DNA from: Pleurotus djamor
Taxonomy: Eukaryota; Basidiomycota; Agaricomycetes; Agaricales; Pleurotaceae
Length of the DNA: 64,000 nt
Direction: 5' to 3'
Assembly (NCBI GenBank): GCA_029747585.1
Contig: JAPEVF010000034.1
Location: 62,001-126,000, forward strand
This document shows, in pieces, positions 33,001-43,806 of the stretch (position 1 is its first letter; every line of letters begins with the position of its first letter). The notes under the pieces were generated by a model. That model saw nothing but the letters and a program-made list of their open reading frames with translations. It had not been told where the DNA came from and made no database searches. Position numbers and translations under genes: made by a program.

Positions 33001-34343
33001 GCGTAGCAAGACAGATGCGAGGGCGAGAAGACGTGATGAACTTCCCACCGATCATGGGAATAAGTCAAAGTCTCTCAATATGCAAGGCACGGATGCCACT
33101 GACTTTGATCAAATGATGAGGGGGCGTAGACAAGATGGCGGGCACCTCACGGTTCAACGGCGAGATCAGAGCCGTTCAGGAAGACCATCCTTAGACCGCG
33201 ATGCGTATCCCCCTCCCCGGAAGAGCTTACAGCGACAGACCCCTTCGCCTGTGCCTCCCCTGCCTCTCCCTGACGTGAAGCCTCAGGTTGTCAGCCAGCA
33301 GCGTGTCTTCATTGGCGATATGCAGTCGTTCAATACGGTGGAGATCTCAACCGCTACCACTGCCTTGGATGTTCTAGAAATGGTACAAGCTCAAGGGTCG
33401 CTGAAGCATTTCCATGGTTCAGGTGGATGGATGCTTTTCGAAGTGGCCCAAGATTTTGGCATGGGTAAGCTCAATGTTTGTCTTGCATCTTTTTTTNCCT
33501 TTCGAACTCATCGTACGTGCTTCGCAGAACGTCCTGTCAGGAGCTTTGAGCTATTATCAGACGTACAGTCATCATGGAACAAGGATAAAATGGTCAACAC
33601 CTTTGTCATCAAGATGACGCCCTTTTCCAGTATCTTGTCCCGCTCTGTGAGTAGAACTCCGTTTTTTTCTTGGAAGTAGAGGTTCTTATGTCCCTGGTGC
33701 CTGTTTAGAACATACCTTCCAGCTCGCCGATGCACTCGGGTTGGCTTGAGTATGAAGTTAAGCGTGGTAAATGGAGTAAAAGATGGGTACACTTACGTGA
33801 ACACAGCTTGTGGATGTCGAAGCGCGATTCGGTGAGTGGTTTCAATCTTCCATGCTCGCTTCTTTCATTGAACTTTATCTTCGTCATTCTCAGGGAAAAG
33901 ATGAAGTTTTCATCTGCTCTCTGTCGAACTTCGATGCATACTGCGTTACCCGTGTTCACAAAGCCCCGAAACCTTATGTCTTCGCCGTGAAATCGACCGA
34001 CAGTCTATCCTTTTTCGAAAACGCTTCAGACTATCTACATATTTTTTCTTGTTCTCAGCAAGACGGCGAAAAGTGGATGGAAGTTATCCTCCTCGCTCGT
34101 GTACGTTCTCCGAACTAGTTGATGATTCCTTTCGCTGACCGCCTTTTACTATTTCAGTCNTACGTCCTATACCAAGAGAAGAACGTTTTGTATAATCCAA
34201 AAGTCGTCCCTAGTCTACCAGTCTCCTCGGGCCTTAATCGCAGTGGGACTCGTAAAGTCTCTTCGGGTCGCCCATCCCAGCCCCTCGTTGAAGTCCCTTC
34301 TCCAGATGTATTTGCCCATGGCTCCCTTTTGCAAAGAAAATAG
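30057..34343 (+). CDS. Ras-association (RA) plus PH domain protein, MRL/lamellipodin-like layout
   Basis: After a long disordered N-terminal part come an RA domain and then a PH domain. Exon 1 (30057-30311) starts MAALLAFAGTP. From 31208 the frame is firm to 33464 and includes an acidic Asp run, a Gly-rich block near 32080-32200 and Arg/Ser repeats. The RA domain starts QQRVFIGDMQSFNTVEI near 33300 and continues over an intron to MVNTFVIKMTPF. The PH domain is SGWLEYEVKRGKWSKRW, VFICSLSNFDAYCVTRV and DGEKWMEVILLARSYV, over three further introns. The last residues are GSLLQRK. Such RA-PH pairs bind a Ras-type GTPase and phosphoinositides; in animals they link Ras or Rap to actin. Between about 30840 and 30970 the coding frame moves twice (see findings), so that part is not certain. 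Confidence 0.8.
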
Positions 34344-34635
34344 TATTTTGTGTAGCTCGTACATATGTTAACACCACCTTCCTTGACTAGACTCTTAGAT
34401 ATCGTTCCTGTATTTTATATTTATATCTATGTACAGGCCCTAGTGCTCTCCAATTGACGACCATTTCCCGATTTTCACGACATGCTTACGCCATGCAGGT
34501 GCACACGGCTCAGTCTGAAGTTTGAACATTTTATATATAGAAGGATTGGAAGAAAGTTCATTCTAACATGCGAAGGAATAATATAACAAAGCAACATGGT
34601 GCGACAAGAATTGTGATGAAAACCACGACAACAGT
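34344..34635. other. Short convergent intergenic space
   Basis: Both flanking genes end here. An AT-rich 3' region with ATATTTATATC-type words is consistent with poly(A) signals for the plus-strand gene. Confidence 0.45.
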
Positions 34636-37015
34636 TCAATCAGCCAACTTCAATTTCTTTTTGGGAGGTTGGCTATCACCATCCGCAGGCTTTTTGAGGG
34701 GTTTGGGCTTAGGCCTTGGCTTAGGCTTTTCGTCTCCATCCACGTCCATGGTATCTTTCGACGAGCCAGCCTTGGGTGCTGCGGCCTTGGGCTTAGGCTT
34801 AGGCTTCGGTTTCGGCTTTTCTTCTTCGTCAACATCCATATCCGCGTCTGACTTCTTGGCTTTTGGTTTTGGCTTGGGAGCAGCTTTCTTCGGTTTCTCA
34901 TCCTGACCTTCATCGTCAGAGCCTTTGGCCTTGGCCTTTGCTTTCTTGGGGGCAGCATCACCAGCTTTGGCCTTTCCTTTGCCCTTAGCTTTCTTCGCTT
35001 TCATGAAGTCACGATCGCCGCTTGCGTCGGAAGCGGTGTCTGCGCCGGAATCCTCTGAGTCTGTGTCGGAGGGTGAGCCACTATCGGATGCGGATGCAGC
35101 GAAGTCCTCTGTAGAATGCCTGTCAGTAGGTAGAATACTTCGGTAGCGTGAATTGAACGAACCATCATCTTCGCTATCGTCGTCATCAAGCCCACCCCCT
35201 CCGCCACCACCACTTGGCTTAACCTTCACCTTCGGGGCTTCATCTTCATCAGACATGATACTCTGCATATCATCGTCGTCGTCATCATCGTCAACTCCGG
35301 CAGCCATGATGGCATCTACATCCGGAACCATCTCGTTCTTGAGCTTTATCTTCTTCTCACGAAGGTAGTTTTCCGTGGGCTCATGTTCTTCTTTGTTGAT
35401 TGAGGAGAAAGTGAGTTCGGGGCCGCTCTTTGTCACGAACTTCAAATCAAAGGTGCGAGCAGCAGCGGCGCCCATACTTGATCCTACACGAGAAAAGACA
35501 GCCTGATGGACATCGGACAGCTCGATGAGGGCAGGTTGCTTAGACACAAAGAAGATGTATTTCTCGAGGAGGAAGAGATCACCCTGGGTAGTTTTCAAAT
35601 TCGCTTTGATGCCTGGCTGGCCAGTGCGACTGTAACGGGAGTGAGAAACGAAACACATAGGAGCCCCATGGATTGTACCTTTGGAAACTGCCGGTACCGA
35701 TGATTTTCTTCTTGGAGAGAGCACGGAATACACCAGAAACCACCTCAAAAGTGGGATCTTCGTACTTCTTTTTCAACCGATCGTATTTTTCGATTTCCTC
35801 TCTGTAGGATACACTTCTGAGTAACAATTCTAGCAAACGAAGAATCGTGCTTACTCTGGCATATTCAGTTCGGCAGTCATTTCTTCCTCCCTAGTGAACT
35901 GCATAACAAGGTATTGATATCTAGTCTGCCCTTGTCGAATTGGCGAGCTTAGGCCAAGCTTGAAAGAGGGTCAATCATGACTGCGCCGAGGGATGAACAA
36001 CGAGGAACTCACTATAAATAGAACATGTTGATCATCCTTCGGCAGTAGGAAAAGACGGGATATGCTGGTGTAAAGAATTTTGTAATCATATGTTCTGCCG
36101 CGCAGTCGCAAGAAGTCTGGGAACATATCCACATCATACCGACCACGAGGAGTAAGCACATGGACTTCCTCGAAGCTGAGGACGAGGTTTCCAGCGACCT
36201 GGCCGATATCTGCCTTGTCTTTGATCATATCATGGAAAACTTGGGCAGCACTGATCTCCCCTTCGTTATTGTCGTCTTCGTCGTCGGACTTCTGTGAGCC
36301 TGCGTCCGACGAACGGGGTTTGCTGTAGGCACCGGGGACATGGAAGCGTATTTCCACCATTTCGTCATAGGCTGACTTTGATGTTGCTTTGGGTGATGGA
36401 TTGAGAAACTCCAGTGAAACTTCCGTCCGTCCAGCGATGTTGGAGTTGGCCACTTGGTTCAGCGGGAGCTCGAACGCGACTCTGTTGGAAACCAGGAAGG
36501 CCAGATCTTGACCTGATGATCGAGTCATAGTTTAGTTGCGCGAAAAATACCAGCGAAACATTGACTCGACGCACCTTGAAAATCTGTCTCCCCCCAATTC
36601 CAACCTTTAAACGAAGTCTCCTTGGTTTCAAGTGGTATACTGAAGTGATTTTTGAGCAACGCTTGGATTTTGTCGTGATCCTGTCATCGTCAATATTCAG
36701 TCTGGCATTATGTGTATGTAGGTTATGCAGGAGAACACACCTCGCGAACGAAGCCATCGAAACACAACTTCCGCCTGCCCTTTGCACCAATGCGTAGCTG
36801 AAAGTTGCGAGCCACACGAATCCACTGCGCCCATTCAATATCGGCGGCAGTAACAGATGTTACTTCGTTTCCAGGACCTTTCCAGGCCATCCCACTCGCG
36901 GCCACACGCATCTCTAAGCAAAATTTAGTGAATGACTAGAAAGTCACAATGTCGTCCACGTACTTCCTGGCTCTGAGTTCAAGCCATTGAATATCCCATC
37001 GAACTGAGTACTCAT
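34636..37015 (-). CDS. POB3: FACT complex subunit POB3 (SSRP1-type histone chaperone)
   Basis: POB3 pairs with SPT16 to form FACT, which loosens and rebuilds nucleosomes during transcription and replication. Exon 1 (37015-36964) reads MSTQFDGIFNGLNSEPG and joins at 36913 to KMRVAASGMAWKGPG, then EWAQWIRVARNFQLRI. Next come the KNHFSIPLETKETSFKGWNW region, GQDLAFLVSNRVAFELPLNQ and VEIRFHVPG. A tandem-PH module follows: GRYDVDMFPDFLRLRGRTYD, TSISRLFLLPKDDQHVLFI, HSRYSRTGQPGIKA, then DLFLLEKYIFFVSKQP and SSMGAAAARTFDL. After the core there is an acidic Asp/Glu stretch as in yeast Pob3, but the tail then becomes unusually long and basic, with repeated Lys-Pro units and an end KKKLKLAD. There is no recognisable HMG box. 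At least six introns. The identity is secure. Confidence 0.94.
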
Positions 37016-37178
37016 GGCAGCAAGTAGCTAATCCACGCGTGAATCAAGAAATGATGGGAGGGCAGAGTCAAGAAGAACGCGTCCAAATACTAATGCGCGC
37101 CTCATCAATTGGGACAAAGCTGTGGGCGCTAATCCCATAATAACTCTTTCTCCCCTTCTGTTGTCACCGGCTGGCCGA
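37016..37178. promoter_or_regulatory. Bidirectional promoter of POB3 (-) and alpha-actinin (+)
   Basis: The two start codons are only 163 bp apart and face away from each other. Both 5' UTRs and core promoters must fit in this space. No TATA box is obvious. Confidence 0.6.
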
Positions 37179-39914
37179 ATGGACTCTTTAGAAACGCGTT
37201 CGCGCGATGTACAAGAACGAACTTTCTGCAAATGGTGCTCCTCGCTTACTTATTGCATCTTGGGGGCCTCGACGCTGAGCAACCCATTATCAACCAGGCT
37301 CAACACTAAACTGGAAAGCAATGGATATCCTCCGATGACCTCTCTTGTCAAAGATCTCTCGGACGGCGTTCGACTTATACAGCTAATGGTACAGACGTCT
37401 TGCTTTCGGTTGATTCTGATGCTGAGCGCGTCGCTTCTACAGGAAATTATGGGTATAAGCTGAACTTGTCAGTGGGATCATCGCTCACATGCGGTCGCTT
37501 GGACAGGGGATACTTCTCTAGGCAGATACAACAGGAACCCCCGTATACGTGTCCAGAAGGCGGAGAACGTCAACAAAGCCTTGGAGTTCATCACCTCGCG
37601 TGGCGTGAAGCTGACGAACATTGGTCCGGAAGGTTGGGTTCCTCGTTCGTCAAACTGCAGGCGTATTGACGCGTCTTCGTCCAGATATAATCGATGGGAA
37701 TCTCAAGCTTATACTTGGAATGATCTGGACCCTCATTCTACGCTTCACCATCGCGGATATCAGGTCGATTCACCTTGGTCACTCCCCTTTGCTCCTATAC
37801 TTAAGCGCTCTNCAGTGAGGAAGGANTGTCAGCCAAAGAAGGATTGCTCTTGTGGTGCCAGCGCAAGACAGAACCTTACAAAGAGGTGGATGTGCAGGAC
37901 TTTTCTTTGAGTTGGTCCGACGGGCTTGCATTGTACGTGACCCTCTTCATCTATTACGACATCAGTTCCAATAATTCCACAGATGCGCTCTTATCCACCG
38001 ACACCGACCTGATTTGCTTGATTATGACAAACTGGACAAGGTATAGTAGGCTATCCGTATGATGCTTGCTTTCCCTTGACGCTGACTAGTCAGATCGACA
38101 CGCAAATACACGACTAGCATTTCAAATCGCCGCTGAACATCTCGGCATACCGGTGAGTTAGATTTGCCAGTCGCTNATGCCCGTTTAACAACGCGGATTA
38201 AAGCCATNTTGTTTATGATCCCAGCAACTGCTTGAAGTCGAAGATCTATGTGATTCCGGTCACCCCGATGAACGCAGTGTGATGACGTACATCGCGAGTT
38301 TCTTCCATGCATTCTCAACCATGGGTTCGTTTATCCATCCAACTGATGCTCAAGCACTGGCTTATAACACTACGTTAGACCAAGCAGTAACTGTATCGCG
38401 CCGAGTCGAGAAATTNGCCGAACTCATGCAATCTGTCTGGATTTCCCGAAACGATTATGAGCGTCGCGCCTCAGCTGTATGTACTCTCAATTTTTCGTTG
38501 TATCGGATCCATAACCCTCTTTAGTTCATGCGTGCATTATCAGACATCCAGGACGAGTGGCTTGTCAGCCAGTTCGACGGGACATATGTTGATGCCAAAG
38601 AACATTCGAGTCGGCTTATCGCGTATAAGCAAACACGCAAACGGAATTTGGTCATTGAGAAGCAGGAGATTGCCACGCTGTTCGGGAACGTCCAAACGAA
38701 ACTGCGCACATACCGACTCAGAGAATACGTGCCTCCACAGGGATTGGCGCTTACTGTCAGTGTTTGATGAGTTCAAACATGTTACTTGTGTCTCATCAAA
38801 TCTACAGGACATCGACCGAGGATGGGAATCTCTACTTGCCTCCGAAGCCGAACGCTCTCGGACTATCAATGCCCAGATTCGACAGTAGGATTATCCCGTC
38901 TCTTCATTGATTTTGTCTCGTTTACCCGCCTCTTCTAGAATTAAAGAAACACTGCGCAAGAAGTTCGCTGATCTGGCCAATGACTTCCAAAGGCACCTGC
39001 ACGACATTTCAACTGACCTCGCCCAGATTGAAGGGCCGTTGGAGGTAAACCTTTGCCTTCTTGTGATATTCTTCTGTCAACCAATTGGCGCGATGTAGAG
39101 CCAGCAAGAGGAAGTACAGCGGATACAGTCACGGCTGTCTGGTCTATCTGATTCTCTTGACATTGTACGGGACGCGGAAGAAGAATGCAACGCCGCTAAT
39201 GTAGAGGAAAATGACTACACCGTGTTCACCCATCAAGATTTGGTGTTCGAAGTCGAACTTGTTGTCCAAAGCATCGCTAAGAAGATATCGTTCATCGACA
39301 ACCAGGTAGGGTACCTCCAGTTGTCTGTGGTCGAGCAACATCTCACGAAACCTCCGTCCAGATCGTATCTCGCAACATGACAAATTTGACACCCGCGCAG
39401 CTGGAGCAATTTGAGAGCACCTTCCGGTACTTTGACAAGGACGACACAAATACCCTCAATCAACTCGAAATGACGGCAGCACTAGCTAGTCTTGGGATTT
39501 TGTACTCTGTGGGTGNCCATCATTTAGTCCTTGTCCTTGTCCTGACACAGCGTAGGACGAAGACATGGACTATGTTTACGATCAACTCGTATCAGAATAT
39601 GGTGCCATAAGCTACGAGGCGTTTATAAACTTTTTGGTGGATATTACGGAGGACCAAACGTCTGCCGAACAGCTGCGCGAATCATTCCGAGGGATCGCAG
39701 CCGACAAGGTATGTTGTCCCCGCACTCTTCCACGCGGTCGATTGTTGAGACTAACTTTGCATCGCAGCCGTTTGTCACAGAGCTCGACCTCCGACTTGCG
39801 CAACTCCCACAAGGCGCGATTGACTATCTCCGCGAAGTTATGCCGAGTACAACGAATGAAGCTGGAGAGCCCGAGTTCAACTATGATCTTTGGTTAGATG
39901 ATGTTTTTGCTTAA
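37179..39914 (+). CDS. ain1: Alpha-actinin, actin cross-linking protein
   Basis: Alpha-actinin bundles actin filaments and works at the contractile ring and actin patches in fungi. The start [20 protein letters not shown] leads into the first calponin-homology domain ([19 protein letters not shown], then [19 protein letters not shown]). The second contains [38 protein letters not shown] residues over an intron, and [15 protein letters not shown]. The rod is short: two spectrin-like helical segments (about residues 255-480). The C-terminus has an EF-hand with a usable loop ([12 protein letters not shown]) and a degenerate second one, then a calcium-insensitive EF region ending [10 protein letters not shown]. 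The gene has about 12 introns, several within 50 nt exons. It is followed by cofilin, also an actin regulator, 283 bp downstream. Confidence 0.93.
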
Positions 39915-40197
39915 TGTATATTTTCATCCCATTACTTAGGGAGAATCTAATGTATTATGACGTCTCGCCTACATAATGCGTAATGGGTACATCCGTCGAC
40001 CTATCGCGAAGCCATCGACCCAGCGGAAGAGTCGAGGCTCTCTTTCTGAGCGCTGTTCCCTACCGGATTTGGGAAATTTGGTTATCGCGATCACAGTCAC
40101 AGCCACGGTTCCAGTATAAAGGCTTAAACCCATCGCAGTCGTTGCGAGACACTCTCCCATCTCCATCATCATCCATCCTCGTCTCTTCTAAACCACC

Positions 40198-40838
40198 ATG
40201 GTTCGTGACCACCGTCTTTCTACGCGAAATCCTCCCTGCTGATGATATGACATTGTGCACAGGCTTCCGGTGTTGCTGTCAACGATCAGTGCTTGTCTGC
40301 GTTCCAAGAGCTCAAGCTGGGCAAGAAACACAAATATATCATATTCAACTTGAGCAAGGACAACACCGAAATTGTTGTTGAGAAGACTTCGTCGGCTACG
40401 GATTACGAGGACTTTATTGCCGACCTTCCTGAGGCTGAATGTCGATGGGCAGTGTACGACTTTGTCTTTGAGAAGGGAGATGATGGCAAGCGACAGAAGA
40501 TTACCTTTTTCTCTTGGTGAGTAACTTNCAATTNATTCACGATGTGTGATGCGTTTTGACTACGTATCACGCGTTGTGAATGCCTTGATTCGTTTGCTTA
40601 TCTNTCTTTCATCAGGTCTCCCGATGATGCTAAGATCAAGAACAAGATGTTGTTCGCCTCCTCCAGGGATGCCTTGCGCCGTTCTCTGGTCGGTATCGCC
40701 TCTGAGATCCAAGGAACCGAATACAGCGAGGTTTCTTACGAAAGTGGTTGAGTGCCATTTCCCTTCTCGTTTGTACCCAGAAGCACCTCGCTCACGCCCA
40801 TTCGTTAGTTTTCGACAAGGTCAGCCGTGGCAAGTAAA
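40198..40838 (+). CDS. COF1: Cofilin, actin-severing protein
   Basis: Cofilin binds and severs ADP-actin filaments. Exons 40198-40200, 40263-40516, 40616-40746 and 40810-40838 give 138 residues, the standard length. Exon 1 is the ATG alone; the next exon begins [20 protein letters not shown]. Further marks are [33 protein letters not shown], the long actin-binding helix [19 protein letters not shown], and the end [14 protein letters not shown] serine at position 3 is kept, the site of inhibitory phosphorylation in animals. The last intron is needed: reading through it would end the protein at ESG. Confidence 0.96.
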
Positions 40839-41335
40839 TACATCGGGCCAGTGTGGATCCCCATTGCCATCGAACCTATGTCCTCAATCATTAATACCCG
40901 AAGTTAACTACGTTCAAACCAACTTCCCTACCTTGCGTTGTATCTTAGATCGATCATTCGATGGGACATTACAATACTTACCTCCTTGCGAAGGGAAACT
41001 CTTGAGGATTCGAATGCACCCGACCGCGCGATCGAANGATGGATACCACCGTCTTGATGTCCTTCAGCATGCNAGCATGNACTTCGCATGAGGAAGTGGT
41101 TCAATCTCNNNGNNGNACTCAAGGANGCAAAGCAGATCAATCGCGAGGCCACCGTCGTTCGTTGAGCGTCTAGAGGTCAATGCGCAACCGTACTTNCATA
41201 ACTCATTGGAACCGGGATGTANATCNGACGACGATCCCANTGGGCGCCGATCAANNCGTCGAACACATTAACGTTTCCATTGCAATTAAGGGTTGGCTAG
41301 TGGNGTCTACATCCATGATGTACAAATAACAGTCT
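40839..41335. other. Convergent intergenic space, N-rich
   Basis: About 500 bp lie between the cofilin and porin stop codons. From 41037 to 41304 there are many N symbols, which suggests strong allele difference in a non-coding segment. No gene is seen. Confidence 0.5.
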
Positions 41336-42526
41336 CTACGACTCGAAGGTGAAGCTGGCTCCGACCTGACGAGGATATTTCCGTCAGCAAAACATATACA
41401 TATGCGAAAGAATAATTGGGTACCTTGTGGGAGGGACCGGCAGGGGAAACGTCGTTAAGTTTTTGGGTATCGAGAGCAAGACCGAAGGAAGCCTTAACAC
41501 CGGGACGGAGGGTCTGAGTGTAGCCTGTGAAAAGAGGTATGACGTCAGTGTCAACCCTCTTGAAGACCGCACGACGGGTAACGGCGACGTACCCAAAGCG
41601 ATGACACCCTGGTTGTTGATCTTGGCCTTGACGAAAGCAGCAGAGTCGAGGTAACTGCACGATGTACTCGCTTAGATAAAGAACGTGGCAAAAATGCGAG
41701 ACAAAAACACATACGCCTTGGTTCCGACTTCGATGGCGACACCTCCATGGGTAGCCTTGGTGTCGTAGACAGCCTTGGCACCAGCCTCAACATCGACACT
41801 GACGCGGTGGTAGTAGCTGGCCGAGAAGGTGTTGAAGTTGTTCAATCCATGGAGGGTGACGGCGTATTCCGGAGCGTTGTAACCGACGGCAGCAGCGAAA
41901 CGAGTGATTTTACCCTCGGTAACGTTGTACCCGGCTTCACCACCGACAAGGAAGCCATCACGTCCCAAAACAGCATCAGCAGTGAAGGTGGGGCCCTGCA
42001 AGGGTGATCAATGAGTTAAAGATGTCGTAATTTCTNGCGAAAGGTGAATAATTTACCTTGAGGATGTCGACGGTGGCGCGTCCGTGAACACCACTCTGCT
42101 TGTAGGCGGCGTTAAGGATGGCGCTCTTGCTGCCCTTCTCGGGGAAAAGGGTGGTAGCAAGGTCGACCTTGAGGCCCTTCGCGATGGCGTTCTCGACCTC
42201 AACGACGGATCGGAGGGCGTTGGCGGTGGTCCATGCCTGGGTGAAGGTGAGACCGTGCTTGCGGTTGGTGTACTTGGTCTCAATGTCCCCGTTGATGGCG
42301 TTGGACTTGGAATCCTGCGAGCCAGCGACCTTGAAGGTGACGTTGGAGGGTGTCTTTGTCTTGACCTCAAGAGACGTGCCCGAGAAAGGATAGTCCCGCC
42401 CAAGCAAGTCACCAGAGGACTTTCCAAGGTCCTACACGAATCAAATGAGCATTCTGGTCAAGAAACCGCGCGGGCGCAGGGGAGACGAACCTTCCAGGAA
42501 GGGGGAACTGGCTGAGGGAGAGACAT
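41336..42526 (-). CDS. POR1: Mitochondrial outer-membrane porin (VDAC)
   Basis: VDAC is the beta-barrel channel that carries ATP, ADP and metabolites across the mitochondrial outer membrane. Exon 1 (42526-42490) encodes MSLPQPVPPSWK; a 60-nt intron leads to DLGKSSGDLLGRDYPFSGTS. Typical strands follow: GDIETKYTNRKHGLTFTQAW, VDLATTLFPEKG, AVLGRDGFLVGGEAGYNV and VEVGTKA-type repeats of alternating hydrophobic residues. The GLK-type motif is present as KGLKVDL. The last exon, after another intron, is VGASFTFES. The length, about 290 residues, is normal. Its start faces the SIKE-like gene across 159 bp. Confidence 0.95.
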
Positions 42527-42685
42527 GGCAGATATCGGAATGGATGGGAGTTGGGTGTTTGCTGGAAAGAAAAAAGCGGAACTTGAGGAAGGAGTTTTGG
42601 GGACCGGTCGTGGGAAAGTGTCGCGCACGTTGCCAGGACAGAACACGCCAGACGCAGGAGTGAGGTTAGGGTTTATTCAACGTTC
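42527..42685. promoter_or_regulatory. Bidirectional promoter of VDAC (-) and SIKE-like gene (+)
   Basis: Two start codons diverge with 159 bp between them. The space is GA-rich on the plus strand near 42560-42600. No TATA box is obvious. Confidence 0.6.
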
Positions 42686-43806
42686 ATGATCATCCAGGAC
42701 AATGTCGACCAGATTCAGGACCCTATGCAGCACTTGTGGGGGCTGCTGACAGAGATTGGCGAGCAGCAGAATCAAAATAGGAACCTCGCGCTGTCTCTGC
42801 ATACCAAAGCCACTGATTTGAAAGTGAGCTTGCTCCCCGCTTTCAGTATTGCTGAATGCTTAAATTGCCCGAGACCCAAGCAATACATACACAGAATGGC
42901 TTCGTGTTGCGTCGCTTCAATCTCGACAAGTCCAAAGGTCTGTACATGTCAGTGACGCGCTGTCAAGCCTTGGGGAATCCCTTGCTCATCTATATCTACG
43001 CGCGCAGAGGCCTATGAGGCCGAATTGTCGAGGATGAACGCCGCCATGGCTCTCGAGAACCAATCCCTTCAATACGACAACAAACAATTAAACACCCTCA
43101 TCAAAGATTTCGAGACCACTCTCGAGTCGGTCATGAGTACTTTCCGCAATAAAGCCGTAAGCACTCCATTTTTCCCTAGCACTATTCGTGCATTTTGATG
43201 ATGATGTCGGTGTGTATGTAGAAAGAAGTCCAAGAACGCGAGCTGTCGCTTATGCGTGAATACGAAACCAAACTTCTGCAGATGGAGGAAGAGAAAGCTA
43301 CGCATGAGCTCGCTAACAACACCGCCATCTCAGAGTCTCTGTCACGGCTATCGAATCTCCTCCGACAGATTCTAAAACTACAAACCGGCGAACTATACGA
43401 CGCACCACTGTCAGCTCCCCCATCATCCACGGACACCCCATTCATCCCAGAAGAAGAACGAGAACCATGGATGCTCGCTGCGCTCGCTGAGAAGACACTC
43501 GAACGGGATATCGAGCTGGCACGGCTAGAGAGGGAGAATGAAGAGCTTCGACGGATGTTGGGGATTGACCCTCCATTACAAAGGCGACAGGTCTACAATG
43601 GTAGTGGTGGTGGGAGCAATGGAGTGCTTCATGGAGGGGAGGCTGTTCCGCCTCAGACGGGCAGTTCGGAGCATTTGCCTTCTTCGTCGGATCTGTCGAG
43701 GATGCAACACCAACAACACAAGGCACAGCAGGGGACGAGGGCGCTGGGTGTCGGTGGGTCTATGGGTCCGTTTGGAACGTATAAGAGACCCTCAGGTCGT
43801 GTTTAG
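42686..43806 (+). CDS. SIKE/FGFR1OP2-family coiled-coil protein (STRIPAK component)
   Basis: Four exons are joined: up to ATDLK, then NGFVLRRFNLDKSK, then EAYEAELSRMNAAMALENQS to TFRNKA, and the last from KEVQERELSLMREYE. The result is about 290 residues, mostly coiled coil. The segment ENQSLQYDNKQLNTLIKDFE with TLESVMSTFR, and the later LERENEELRRMLGID, correspond in order and spacing to the conserved coiled coils of SIKE/FGFR1OP2. In fungi such proteins belong to the STRIPAK phosphatase-kinase complex, which controls cell fusion, septation and fruiting-body formation. The C-terminus is disordered with a Gly-rich part. The family call is by pattern and not by search. Confidence 0.7.

Noticed and set aside
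35153..35368. Serine-rich plus-strand frame
   Set aside because: Antisense of the acidic stretch of POB3; repeats of GAT read backwards give Ser runs.
42084..42515. Plus-strand open frame of 143 codons
   Set aside because: Antisense shadow of the VDAC exons, caused by strong codon bias.
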